This document shows, in pieces, positions 52,027-60,519 of a DNA stretch of 64,000 bases. The stretch's first letter is position 1. Each line of letters begins with the position of its first letter. Source of the DNA: Herminiimonas fonticola (GTDB lineage: Bacteria; Pseudomonadota; Gammaproteobacteria; Burkholderiales; Burkholderiaceae_D); assembly GCF_003293745.1 (NCBI RefSeq), contig NZ_PTLZ01000002.1, positions 310,001-374,000 on the forward strand. The letters are read 5' to 3'. Made by a program: the position numbers and the translations under genes. A model generated the notes under the pieces. That model did no database searches and had not been told where the DNA came from. It saw nothing but the letters and a program-made list of their open reading frames with translations.

Positions 52027-52197
52027 TCAGCGCGGTTTATCGATGATTTCGCGCGCCATGCGATCTTGCCTGTCATAGAAATCCAGCGTGCCGATGTCGC
52101 CGCTATTGCGTTGTCTCGATGGCACTAAATACTCGACGTCGAGCATCAATTCGTCATCGATTTCCATATCATCTTCACTGCCCCAGCTGCTATTCAT
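52027..52197 (-). CDS. 56-residue acidic protein of unknown function
   Basis: An ATG at 52197 is preceded at 4 nt by GGAGGA on the minus strand and opens a 56-codon frame ending TGA (52027-52029). The peptide starts MNSSWGSEDDMEIDDELMLD, is strongly acidic in its first half, then has VEYLVPSRQRN and DFYDRQDRMAREIIDKPR, which is basic. There is no signal or membrane segment. It could be a small binding partner or antirepressor, but no family is recognised. Support is the ribosome binding site and an amphipathic, non-random composition. Confidence 0.55.
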   Translation of the reverse strand: MNSSWGSEDDMEIDDELMLDVEYLVPSRQRNSGDIGTLDFYDRQDRMAREIIDKPR

Positions 52198-52246
52198 AGA
52201 TCCTCCGTAAGGACTGTATTTTACGATGTTTTTTCGAAGTTTTTGA

Positions 52247-52279
52247 TACGTGCTCCGAAGTCACATTTCGGAACACGTA
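52247..52279. repeat. 13-bp inverted repeat
   Basis: TACGTGCTCCGAA (52247-52259) is matched by TTCGGAACACGTA (52267-52279) with one mismatch and a 7-nt loop. It lies between the end of the monooxygenase-like gene and the start of the 56-residue gene. It has no T-run on either side, so it may be a weak terminator or an operator for the small gene. Confidence 0.5.
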
Positions 52280-52292
52280 CCAAGCTACACAC

Positions 52293-52622
52293 TTAGCCGA
52301 GAGAGTCTGGCACTTCGCCGCTGCCGGGTAATTTGGCGGCGAGGACGGCAAATTTTTCGATGGCGGGCGGATGTGCCAGCAGGCTTGCGGCAGTTGTTCC
52401 CAATGCTTTGGCGATTTCTCCCTGGAGATGTGCCTGACTCGCATTTTCATCCGGGAATGCATCGAAGATGCCAAAAGTTTTTGCATCCAGCTTGATGGCA
52501 AACCATGCGGTAGTGCCGGGCTCGCCCAAAGCGTAAGACAGTTGCGCATGCAAAAACTCTTCCAGCTCTTTTTCCTTGCCTGGCTTTGCTTCCAGGCGAA
52601 CCTGCAATCCGACGTTAACCAT
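52293..52622 (-). CDS. Antibiotic biosynthesis monooxygenase (ABM)-fold small protein
   Basis: The 109-residue protein has the ABM/dimeric alpha-beta barrel pattern: VGLQVRLEAKPGKEKELEEFL, then TTAWFAIKLDAKTFGIFDAFPDENASQAHLQGE, ending in a C-terminal helix. Members include quinol monooxygenases and detoxifying enzymes; here the residues needed for chemistry cannot be assigned. It stands alone on the minus strand. Confidence 0.8.
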   Translation of the reverse strand: MVNVGLQVRLEAKPGKEKELEEFLHAQLSYALGEPGTTAWFAIKLDAKTFGIFDAFPDENASQAHLQGEIAKALGTTAASLLAHPPAIEKFAVLAAKLPGSGEVPDSLG

Positions 52623-52867
52623 AGTGCCTCCTGTCGATGACGATTGAGTGTGTATGTGGCGAATCAGCTCTTCGCGTTGTTGGAGCTGTGTTTAATTGTA
52701 TTCCTCATCTTCATTTAATGGGCAATGCTGATGGGGGGTAGCACTACTGTAAGCTGTCAGACTTTTGCGCAAGCTGCCGGAGAAAATGCTTCTGCAGCGG
52801 AGAAAATAAACACACCCTGCGGTCTATGACTTATCATCGTGGCCCGTTTCATTTACAGAGGTTTTTC

Positions 52868-54118
52868 ATGGCAAACGCGTGCGGCGTCGATTTTGGGACG
52901 TCGAATTCGACAGTCGGCTGGAGCCGACCCGGCACTTCAGCACTGTTGCAGCTGGAAGATGGCAAAACAACATTGCCATCCGTGGTTTTTTTCAATGCAG
53001 ATGAAGAGCAGGTGTACTACGGACGCGCCGCGCTGGCCAATTATCTGCAAGGTTATGAAGGTCGCCTGATGCGCTCGTTGAAGAGTTTGCTCGGCACCAG
53101 CCTGATCGACGATCAGACCGAGGTAATGGGCAAGGCTTTGCCGTTCCGGACCTTGTTGACGCAATTCATAGGCGAGTTGAAGCATAGGGCTGAAACAGCG
53201 GCGGGTCGCGAATTCACCAGCGTCGTCATGGGCAGACCTGTCCATTTTGTCGACGGCGATGAAGAAGCGGACATCCTGGCCGAAGATACTCTGTACGAAA
53301 TTGCCCAATCGGTGGGCTTCAAAGACATTGATTTTCAATATGAGCCGATTGCCGCAGCTTTCGACTATGAGTCGCAAATCGAGAAGGAAGAGCTGGTACT
53401 GATCGCCGATATCGGTGGTGGTACTTCCGATTTTTCTATCGTGCGCTTGTCACCGGAACGTGCAAAAAAGGTGGATCGACGCGACGATATTCTTGCAACC
53501 GCTGGTGTGCATATCGGCGGTACCGATTTCGACAAGTATTTGAGTCTGAACAGCATCATGCCTTTGCTCGGACTAGGCAGTCGCTTGAATAATAATAATG
53601 AAGTGCCGTCCAGCTACTACTTCAATCTGGCAACCTGGCACACGATCAATCTGGCGTACACGCAAAAGACCTGGTTGCAGATCAAGGATATCTATCGCGA
53701 TGCGCGCGAAAAAGACAAGCTCGACAGTTTGTTGAACCTGATTGAAAACCGCTCCGGCCATTGGCTGGCGTTGAAGGCAGAAGAAGGCAAGATTGCCCTG
53801 TCAGCAGAGCTGGAAACGCAACTGGTGCTGGAACGTTTGTCGCCAACGCATACGCTGACCTTGAAGCGTGATGAATTTGACGAAGCGATCTACAGAATGG
53901 TGACGAATGTTGAAAATACAGTTGCCGATTTGTTGCGCGACGCAGACATCGATGCGGATGAGATCGATACGGTGGTGTTTACCGGTGGTTCCAGCGGCGT
54001 GCAACTGTTGCGCGAAAAAATTGCTTCCTTGCTGCCGAATGCGCGTCGTGTCGAAGGCGATCTGTTTGGCAGTATCGGTGCCGGCCTGGCGCTGGATGCT
54101 GTCAGAAAATTTGGCTAA
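52868..54118 (+). CDS. yegD: Hsp70-family protein, YegD-like
   Basis: From ATG 52868 (MANACGVDFGTSNSTVGW) the protein is 416 residues; the frame extends to 52826 without reason to prefer it. The actin-like ATPase motifs are seen: phosphate 1 DFGTSNS, phosphate 2 LIADIGGGTSDFS, adenosine VVFTGGSSGVQLL, and connect residues EPIAAAFDYE. It lacks the substrate-binding and lid domains of DnaK. YegD-type proteins are presumed chaperone relatives of unknown clients. It is followed by a strong terminator. Confidence 0.9.
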   Translation: MANACGVDFGTSNSTVGWSRPGTSALLQLEDGKTTLPSVVFFNADEEQVYYGRAALANYLQGYEGRLMRSLKSLLGTSLIDDQTEVMGKALPFRTLLTQFIGELKHRAETAAGREFTSVVMGRPVHFVDGDEEADILAEDTLYEIAQSVGFKDIDFQYEPIAAAFDYESQIEKEELVLIADIGGGTSDFSIVRLSPERAKKVDRRDDILATAGVHIGGTDFDKYLSLNSIMPLLGLGSRLNNNNEVPSSYYFNLATWHTINLAYTQKTWLQIKDIYRDAREKDKLDSLLNLIENRSGHWLALKAEEGKIALSAELETQLVLERLSPTHTLTLKRDEFDEAIYRMVTNVENTVADLLRDADIDADEIDTVVFTGGSSGVQLLREKIASLLPNARRVEGDLFGSIGAGLALDAVRKFG

Positions 54119-54153
54119 ATAAACAAAAAACAAGTCAAAAATAAATCAAGAAA

Positions 54154-54200
54154 AAAATTAGTCATGCCAACAGCGAAGACTGCTTGGCATGACTAATTTT
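54154..54200. terminator. Terminator after yegD
   Basis: AAAATTAGTCATGCCAA (54154-54170) pairs perfectly over 17 bp with 54184-54200, with a 13-nt loop and TTTT at the end. Confidence 0.85.
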
Positions 54201-54432
54201 AAAATGGTATAAACAATTTGCGCATTTATGCGCAATTTTTTTGTCGGTGAAATTTTTCTGCAATAGTTGCAGCACGATGCAGCATCAGTTTGACTGATCG
54301 TTCGTGTGCCCGATTTGTCATTACAGCGTAATAATGCAGGCTTATTGTCACGCACTTTTCACGCGCAGTTACGAACCGCGATGAAACTTGATTGGTTATA
54401 AGCAAGCACAAGCAGGTGATTGAGGAGATGGA

Positions 54433-55890
54433 ATGTTCGCTGCAGTAGATCTGGGTTCCAATAGTTTCAGGTTGCATATAGGGCGACATGATGGCGAGAC
54501 GATTCGCATCATCAAGAGCGCGCGCGACCCGGTGCGATTGGGCGCAGGTTTGGACAGCAAGGGAAACCTGACGCCGGCCGCAATGCAAGGCGCGATTGAA
54601 TCCCTGGCACGTTTCAATTCCATTTTAAGCACGTATCCATTGAATGCGGTGCGTGTGGTTGCAACCAACACGATGCGCATAGCGAAGAATTCTGCTGCAT
54701 TTCTGCCGGCAGCAGAAGCCGCCATCGGCTATCCGATAGAGATTATTTCCGGTGAAGAAGAAGGGCGCCTGATTTATATGGGTGTAGCCAGCACTTTGCC
54801 ATCGTTGACCGAGCGTCGCCTGGTGCTGGATATCGGTGGCGGCTCGACAGAATTGATCCTGGGCAAGGGGTTGGAAATCGAGCAGGTCGAATCGTTCAGC
54901 ATAGGCACGGTGCCGCAGACATTGTCATTTTTCCGCGAGGGCAATATTAATGCTGCGACCTTTGATGCGGCGATTCTATCCGCGCGTTCGCGCTTTGAAG
55001 ATGCGGCGCCTGTATATCGCTCGGAACGTTGGTCTGGCGCCTATGGTTCTTCCGGAACGATACGGGCGATCTCCGATGCGATCAGCAAGAACGGATTGGG
55101 TGATGGTAACTTGTCGCTCAAGAGTCTGGATGCGCTCAAGCGTCGCCTGATCCAATTTGGTCATGCCAGCAAAATCGATCTGATCGGCATGAAAGCAGAT
55201 CGCGCCACCACTATTCCTGGCGGACTCGCGATTCTGATCGCAGTCATGCAGGAATTAGGGATCAAGGTCATGAAGCCGATTGATGCCGGCCTGCGCATGG
55301 GCGTACTGTGGGATTTGCAATTACGCGCTACCAAGCGCGATAGACGTGAACAATCGGTGCGCGACTGTCTGCGACGCTTTCATGCGGATGAAAAGCGGGC
55401 CGAATTTGCGGCGCAAACGGCCAGTGCCTTGTTCAGTTTAATGAAACCGGCAGACAATACTTATGCCAAGTTATTGAACTGGGCCGGCTTGCTGCATGAA
55501 ATCGGCTTGTCTGTATCGCACAGCGGTTATCACAAGCATGCTGCTTACATGATCGAGAATGCGGACTTGTCAGGCTTTACAACGCGCGAACAACGTCTGA
55601 TGAGTTATCTGGTGCTGGCGCAAAAGGGCAATCTGCGCAAGGTTGGCGACTCGTTGATGGATAGCGATTTTGCGAAGGCGATTTTGGCCTTGCGACTTGC
55701 CGTGATGTTCATGCATGCACGGATCAAGGTCGACCTCGATGAGGTAAGACTGAAAATGAAAAGCAAAATCGAATTTGAATTACCCAAGGCCTGGGTGAGT
55801 GATCACCCGACCGTCGCATACTGGATTGAGAAGGAAAAGGAATGCTGGAGCGATGTCGGCGTCGATTTTTCTATCAAGCTCAATAGCTGA
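54433..55890 (+). CDS. ppx: Exopolyphosphatase (Ppx/GppA family)
   Basis: The 485-residue enzyme has the ASKHA fold: FAAVDLGSNSFRLHIGR, the catalytic GEEEGRLIYMGV with Glu, VLDIGGGSTELIL, and a C-terminal HD-like region (LLHEIGLSVSHSGYHKHAAYMIEN). It degrades inorganic polyphosphate from the ends or hydrolyses pppGpp. ATG 54433 has GAGGAGATGG upstream. ppk, which makes polyphosphate, lies at the right edge of the window (62419 on), on the opposite strand. The Pho-box operon lies between them. Confidence 0.94.
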   Translation: MFAAVDLGSNSFRLHIGRHDGETIRIIKSARDPVRLGAGLDSKGNLTPAAMQGAIESLARFNSILSTYPLNAVRVVATNTMRIAKNSAAFLPAAEAAIGYPIEIISGEEEGRLIYMGVASTLPSLTERRLVLDIGGGSTELILGKGLEIEQVESFSIGTVPQTLSFFREGNINAATFDAAILSARSRFEDAAPVYRSERWSGAYGSSGTIRAISDAISKNGLGDGNLSLKSLDALKRRLIQFGHASKIDLIGMKADRATTIPGGLAILIAVMQELGIKVMKPIDAGLRMGVLWDLQLRATKRDRREQSVRDCLRRFHADEKRAEFAAQTASALFSLMKPADNTYAKLLNWAGLLHEIGLSVSHSGYHKHAAYMIENADLSGFTTREQRLMSYLVLAQKGNLRKVGDSLMDSDFAKAILALRLAVMFMHARIKVDLDEVRLKMKSKIEFELPKAWVSDHPTVAYWIEKEKECWSDVGVDFSIKLNS

Positions 55891-56055
55891 ATAAGCTTGT
55901 CCTGAGAGCAAAAAGGGCGCTCGCGATGACTATCCTTGCTACACGCTGTGAACCTTTTCCCGTCTTGTCCTTCTGAGTAAGCGTATTCCTCGTACATTAC
56001 AATGCACCTGGAAATCTGTGGCCCTACAGATGGCCCATTCATTCTGGAGATTGTC

Positions 56056-56658
56056 TTGTTTAACAACATCGTCGATATCGTGTCGCAGAGCGGCTATCTG
56101 GGGATTTTTCTGTTGATGCTGGCAGAGAACGTGTTTCCGCCTATCCCATCCGAACTGATCATGCCGCTGGCCGGTTTTGTTTCCGCACGCGGCGAGTTGA
56201 ATTTGCTGCTGGTGATCCTGGCTGGTACTGCAGGCTCTGTGGTGGGCGCCTTGCCCTGGTATTACGCGGGTGCGATATTTGGCAAGGACAGGCTCAAGCG
56301 CATCGCTAACAAGCATGGCCGCTGGTTCACCTTGTCGCCACGCGATATTGATATGGCGTCAGACTGGTTTTCACGACATGGTGCGGCGGCGGTGTTTTTC
56401 GGGCGCTTGATTCCGGCGATACGCACCTTGATTTCAGTGCCGGCCGGCATAGTTCGCATGCCTTTGCTGCCGTTTTTGGCGTATTCGACGATCGGTTCCT
56501 TGATATGGACCGCCTTGCTGGCCGTTACCGGCTTCGTACTGCAATCACAGTACGAACAGGTTGAACACTATGTGGAACCTGTTTCGAAAGCCGTGGTATT
56601 TCTGGTAATCGCAATTTACATCTATCGTTTTATACGCTTCAAGCCGCAGCCATCGTAA
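56056..56658 (+). CDS. DedA-family membrane protein
   Basis: I favour TTG 56056 (MFNNIVDIVSQSGYLG) because GGAG lies 6 nt before it, giving 200 residues; ATG 56002 lacks a ribosome binding site. The family motifs ENVFPPIPSELIMPLAGF and FFGRLIPAIRTLISVPAGI are present with four or more membrane segments. DedA proteins are undecaprenyl-phosphate or phospholipid flippase-like transporters linked to envelope homeostasis. Its stop directly abuts the stop of the minus-strand gene that follows. Confidence 0.88.
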   Translation: MFNNIVDIVSQSGYLGIFLLMLAENVFPPIPSELIMPLAGFVSARGELNLLLVILAGTAGSVVGALPWYYAGAIFGKDRLKRIANKHGRWFTLSPRDIDMASDWFSRHGAAAVFFGRLIPAIRTLISVPAGIVRMPLLPFLAYSTIGSLIWTALLAVTGFVLQSQYEQVEHYVEPVSKAVVFLVIAIYIYRFIRFKPQPS

Positions 56659-57786
56659 TCAAAAAATCAAACCGTTCTTTTTGAATAATGCGATATCGAC
56701 ATAGTTGGACAGATGATTGCTCTTGCCGGATACATTCACTGACAGGCCGCCCAGTTCGATATTCGTATCCTGTGCCATCAAATCCTGCAATGCCATGCGG
56801 GTAGAGCGTTTCGATCGTTGTATGGTCTTGGTCAGGGCCTTGGCTACGACAAACCCTTCCAGCGTCAACGATGATGGCGGCTCATCGCGATACTTCTTCA
56901 TCATCGTCAGGTGTTCGAGCTGGATCGGTGTTTTACCGGTATTCGGATTCGGCACGACTTGCGAAAATACCGTCCATTCCACAGCGCGCGCACCAGCTAG
57001 CTCACGCAAGGTTTCCAGATTGATTAGCGAAGTACCGGCTACGTAGGTTTGCGATGCGAACTTGCGGAACTCTTTCAGGAAAAGGGCGGTGCCTATCGTA
57101 TCGGCAATCACGATGACGAAACCTGGTTGAGTCGATGCGAGACGGCTGGCTTCTTGCGCATTCAACTTTTCGTTGCTACCCAAACGTACCGTGCCGGTCA
57201 GGTTCAAGCCACGTCCACGCAATTCGGTCGACAGACTGCTGAATGCCTCCTGGGTAGTTGGGCTGTCCTGATAAACGATGCCGACGTTCTTGATTCCCAG
57301 TGGTGCGAAATGCGAAAGAATATGCTGCACTTCCTGCAGATAGCCAGGCCGCCAGAACAGAATTCTATTATTGCTCAACTCAATGGCATCCACTAAGGGA
57401 GCAAATAAAACCAGATTGCTGCGCTTGAATGCAGGCGCATTCAGCACAGCCTGCGTCACGTTATCGCCCACGCCGCCCAGTAAAAAATCCACCTGATCAC
57501 GTTCTATCAATTCGGTCACTGCCTTGGCGGCAACGCTTGGCGTAGCCTGATCGTCACGCACGACGTATCGCACTTTTTTGCCGCCTATGCCGCCGGTCGA
57601 GTTCAATGCATCGAAATAGGTTTTAATGCCGGCGACATAATCGCGGCCGATAGCAGCATTGGGGCTGGAGAGATCAATGGCCTGGCCGATGACGATGGCG
57701 TTGGCGTCTTCCGCGGAGAACGCGGCAGAGGACATCATGAAGGCAGCGGAGGCAAGAGAGAATAAACACAGGGATCGAAGGATCAT
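56659..57786 (-). CDS. Periplasmic branched-chain amino acid-type binding protein
   Basis: The 375-residue protein has a signal peptide (cleavage near SSAAFSAED) and a type I periplasmic binding fold: IVIGQAIDLSSPNAAIGRDYVAGIKTYFDALN, DDQATPSVAAKAV, and FLLGGVGDNVTQAV. It resembles LivJ/Leu-Ile-Val binding proteins and urea/amide receptors. No permease or ATPase genes adjoin it, so it may feed a distant ABC transporter or a sensor. The ligand is unknown. It is tail-to-tail with the DedA gene with no spacer. Confidence 0.88.
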   Translation of the reverse strand: MILRSLCLFSLASAAFMMSSAAFSAEDANAIVIGQAIDLSSPNAAIGRDYVAGIKTYFDALNSTGGIGGKKVRYVVRDDQATPSVAAKAVTELIERDQVDFLLGGVGDNVTQAVLNAPAFKRSNLVLFAPLVDAIELSNNRILFWRPGYLQEVQHILSHFAPLGIKNVGIVYQDSPTTQEAFSSLSTELRGRGLNLTGTVRLGSNEKLNAQEASRLASTQPGFVIVIADTIGTALFLKEFRKFASQTYVAGTSLINLETLRELAGARAVEWTVFSQVVPNPNTGKTPIQLEHLTMMKKYRDEPPSSLTLEGFVVAKALTKTIQRSKRSTRMALQDLMAQDTNIELGGLSVNVSGKSNHLSNYVDIALFKKNGLIF

Positions 57787-58013
57787 GAAAGATAATTGTA
57801 GTTGTCAGATCAGACCGGAATTTTGCGCGGGAATTATGACCGCACCATGAATTCAGAAAATCCGTGATGGCTAAGTACAACAATTGGATGTCGCCATATA
57901 CAAAAAACGTATTTGCTAATACGCTCGCAGAACAAGTGCCGGCGCTATTCTTCTTGCATTAAAAGAATAAACTATATATATTATTTATACGATTTAAATC
58001 ATGGGAGGACATC

Positions 58014-58643
58014 TTGTCGATAGAAAATACAGTTAAGGATGCAGTCAAGCCGGTAGCAGCGCCAGTAACAACGGCAGCGCCAGCCAAAAAAGCGGTAGCA
58101 AAAAAAGTGACTAAACCTGCAGTGAAGGCAGTTACCAAGAAAGCTGCTGCACCTGCGAAAAAGGCTGCACCAAAAACCGCTGCAACGAAGGCTGTTAAAC
58201 CAGCAGCCAAGCCTGCCGCTAAAAAGGCTGCAACAAAAGTAGCTGTGAAAGCAGTGAAAAAAGTAGCAACGAAAGCTGCGCCTAAGAAAGCAGCTGCCAA
58301 GAAAGTTACGGCTAAACAGCCTTTGGCCAAGAAACCGATAGTGAAGCCTTCCGCTAAAGTGAAGGTGGCAAGCAAGCCGCTGCAAGTCAAGCCGGTCGCA
58401 TTGCCAAAAGAAAAGATCAAAAAAGCCAAGCTCGTCAGAGACAGTTTCACGATGCCTGAGGTCGAATATCAGGTCTTGAGCGACGTCAAAAAAGCATTTT
58501 TGAAATCCGGCGTATCAGTCAAGAAAAGTGAACTCTTGCGCGCAGGTGTTGCCTTGATCAAAACACTGGATCTGAAAAAATTGAATGCCGTCATTTCTGC
58601 ATTGGCACCGATCAAGGCTGGCCGTCCGAAGAACGACAAGTAA
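58014..58643 (+). CDS. Histone H1-like protein with C-terminal domain
   Basis: The 209-residue protein starts at TTG 58014 with GGGAGGA 4 nt before it. The first 130 residues are low-complexity Lys/Ala/Pro/Val repeats (KKAVAKKV, AAPAKKAAPK types) as in bacterial H1-like DNA compaction proteins. The last 65 residues form a separate, folded-looking part (SFTMPEVEYQVLSDVKKAFLKSG, KKSELLRAGVALIK, ending GRPKNDK) that may be a DNA- or partner-binding module. It is probably nucleoid-associated. A terminator follows. Confidence 0.8.
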   Translation: MSIENTVKDAVKPVAAPVTTAAPAKKAVAKKVTKPAVKAVTKKAAAPAKKAAPKTAATKAVKPAAKPAAKKAATKVAVKAVKKVATKAAPKKAAAKKVTAKQPLAKKPIVKPSAKVKVASKPLQVKPVALPKEKIKKAKLVRDSFTMPEVEYQVLSDVKKAFLKSGVSVKKSELLRAGVALIKTLDLKKLNAVISALAPIKAGRPKNDK

Positions 58644-58698
58644 GCGATGATGATGTGCGCATGACATGCCGCATAAGCGATATGCCTGAAGCAAAATT

Positions 58699-58727
58699 AA
58701 GCCGGTGCTGATGCATCGGCTTTTTTA
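58699..58727 (+). terminator. Terminator after the histone-like gene
   Basis: AAGCCGGTGC (58699-58708) pairs with GCATCGGCTT (58713-58722, one G-U pair) and is followed by TTTTATTG. Confidence 0.85.
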
Positions 58728-58762
58728 TTGTTGTCTCAAAAATTGAAATTGATAGTGTTGCA

Positions 58763-58791
58763 GTGTCACGAAAATGACATGTTCCTGTCAT
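58763..58791 (+). promoter_or_regulatory. Triple PhoB box upstream of the lipid-remodelling operon
   Basis: Three 7-bp units, GTGTCAC, ATGACAT and CTGTCAT, start at 58763, 58774 and 58785, exactly 11 bp apart. This is the spacing of the E. coli Pho box (CTGTCAT, 4-bp AT-rich spacer, CTGTCAT). A possible -10 box TATTCG starts 10 bp after the last unit. It lies 56-84 bp before the olsB-like start. The middle unit deviates at the third base. Confidence 0.72.
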
Positions 58792-58846
58792 TTTGCTGAA
58801 GTATTCGCCAGTTACGCTTTGCTCGTCACAATATAAAGGACGACAC

Positions 58847-59638
58847 ATGCGATTACTGAATGCTTCTGCCGATACAACCTCCGCTTCCCCAAGACTGACC
58901 TTGAGTATGGCCAGCACGCCGGAAGAAGTGCGGGAAGTACAGCGTTTGCGTTACAAGGTATTTATCGAAGGTATGGGTTTGACCGCATTGGCAAACGCCG
59001 AACGCCTCGATAAAGATGAATACGATGCGTATTGCGATCACCTGATCGTACGCGACTCCACCACGTTGAAAGTGGTCGGCACCTATCGTGTGCTGAGCCC
59101 GCAAGCGGCGCGCAAGATAGGCGGCTTTTACTCCGAGCAGGAATTCGATTTGAGCCGACTCGACAATCTGCGTGGTCGGATTGCCGAAGCGGGCCGTGCC
59201 TGCATCCATCCTAAATACCGCAGCGGCGCGGTCATCATGATGCTGTGGGCAGGGATCGCGGCTTTCATGCAAAAAGAAAAATGCGAATACCTGATCGGCT
59301 GCGCCAGCATCAGTCTGGCGGATGGCGGTCACAATGCGGCAGCGCTGTATCACGCGATTGCTGAAACCAATCTGGCGCCTGCCGAGTATCGCGTCAAACC
59401 GCACTTGCCATTCCCGATTACAGAACGTGAAGCCGGCCACAAGCCGGAAATGCCAGCATTGATCAAAGGCTATCTGCGTAGCGGTGCATGGATATGCGGT
59501 GAACCGGCGTGGGATCCTGATTTTCACAGCGCGGATTTGTTCATGATGCTGCCGCTGGCCAAACTCGATAGCCGTTACGCCCGTCACTATCTAAAAAATG
59601 GCGCGAAAGATGAAGCGAAAGAGGATGCGCCAGCATGA
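58847..59638 (+). CDS. olsB: OlsB-like ornithine N-acyltransferase (GNAT fold)
   Basis: The product is 263 residues from ATG 58847, preceded by AAAGGA. It follows the OlsB pattern as I remember it: VQRLRYKVFIEGM, DEYDAYCDHLIV, VVGTYRVL, GGFYSEQEFDL, AGRACIHPKYRSG, MMLWAGIAAF, GCASIS and LIKGYLRSGAW with SADLFMMLPL. OlsB moves a 3-hydroxyacyl group from acyl carrier protein to ornithine, giving lyso-ornithine lipid, a phosphorus-free membrane lipid precursor. The olsA partner is not in this window. Its stop overlaps the start of the next gene by 4 bp (ATGA). Confidence 0.82.
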   Translation: MRLLNASADTTSASPRLTLSMASTPEEVREVQRLRYKVFIEGMGLTALANAERLDKDEYDAYCDHLIVRDSTTLKVVGTYRVLSPQAARKIGGFYSEQEFDLSRLDNLRGRIAEAGRACIHPKYRSGAVIMMLWAGIAAFMQKEKCEYLIGCASISLADGGHNAAALYHAIAETNLAPAEYRVKPHLPFPITEREAGHKPEMPALIKGYLRSGAWICGEPAWDPDFHSADLFMMLPLAKLDSRYARHYLKNGAKDEAKEDAPA

Positions 59639-60519
59639 AACCACGCGACCAGTTTCTGACGAATGATTTTATCGGTGCGGACGCTGGCAACATGCGTGAA
59701 AAAACGCACGATCCGGTTCGCGCTCCTATTCGATTCCGTACGATCTGGATTTCAGACGTCCACCTGGGAACCACAGGTTGCCAGGCACAACGTCTGCTGG
59801 AATTTTTGCGTAAAACCGAATCGGATACCTTGTATCTGGTCGGTGACATCATCGACGGCTGGCAACTCAAGCGTCGCTGGTACTGGGATCAGTCGCATAA
59901 CAATGTCGTGCAAACGGTGTTGAAAAAAGCCAAGAAGGGCACCAAGGTTATCTTCGTGCCAGGCAATCACGATGAAGCGGTGCGCCAATTCATTGATCTT
60001 GATTTTGGCGGCATCCGTGTACGCGATGAGTTGATCCATACGACCGTGCAAGGCAAGCGCATGCTGGTGTTGCACGGCGACCGTTTCGACGGCGTGATCT
60101 CTTGTGCCAAATGGCTGGCCTACGTTGGCGACAATCTGTACACGATGATCCTCAAGTGGAATCAGTGGCTCAATAGCTGGCGTGCACGCGCCGGCCTGCC
60201 GTACTGGTCGCTGTCGCAGTATCTGAAATTGAAGGTGAAGAATGCAGTCAGTTACATTTCTTCATTTGAAAATGCCTTGGCTGCGGAAGCCAAGCGTCGC
60301 GGCCTCGACGGCGTGATTTGCGGCCATATCCACAAGCCGGAAATCCGCGAAATCGATGGCATTACCTATTGCAACGACGGTGACTGGGTCGAAAGTTTAT
60401 CGGCACTGGTCGAAGATTATGCCGGCGAATTACGTCTGGTCACATGGCAGGAAATTGTGATGCCGCATCAAAGCGCCAAACATCAAAAGGAAGAAGAGCT
60501 ATGCGTATCGCCATCATAA
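59635..60519 (+). CDS. plcP: PlcP-like phospholipase C (metallophosphoesterase)
   Basis: The 294-residue protein has a calcineurin-like metal site: D41/H43 (SDVHLGTTGCQ), D71 (VGDIIDGW), N111/H112 (GNHDE), H147 (LHGD), H231/H233 (CGHIHKPE). Family members are often labelled UDP-2,3-diacylglucosamine hydrolase (LpxH-like). The RRWYWDQSHN and YWSLSQYLKLKVKNAV segments and the GT4 neighbour instead match PlcP, which cleaves phosphatidylcholine-type lipids to diacylglycerol in phosphate starvation. It overlaps olsB by 4 bp and the glycosyltransferase gene by 19 bp, so all three are translationally coupled. Confidence 0.78.
   Translation: MKPRDQFLTNDFIGADAGNMREKTHDPVRAPIRFRTIWISDVHLGTTGCQAQRLLEFLRKTESDTLYLVGDIIDGWQLKRRWYWDQSHNNVVQTVLKKAKKGTKVIFVPGNHDEAVRQFIDLDFGGIRVRDELIHTTVQGKRMLVLHGDRFDGVISCAKWLAYVGDNLYTMILKWNQWLNSWRARAGLPYWSLSQYLKLKVKNAVSYISSFENALAAEAKRRGLDGVICGHIHKPEIREIDGITYCNDGDWVESLSALVEDYAGELRLVTWQEIVMPHQSAKHQKEEELCVSPS

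Noticed and set aside
58847-59638. Acyl-homoserine-lactone synthase as alternative identity for the GNAT protein
   Set aside because: The GGFYS, GCAS and LIKGY blocks fit OlsB better than LuxI-type enzymes, and there is no LuxR gene nearby.
59635-60519. LpxH (lipid A pathway) as identity for the metallophosphoesterase
   Set aside because: Longer than LpxH, with PlcP-like segments, and coupled to a GT4 enzyme behind a Pho box. Not fully excluded without phylogeny.
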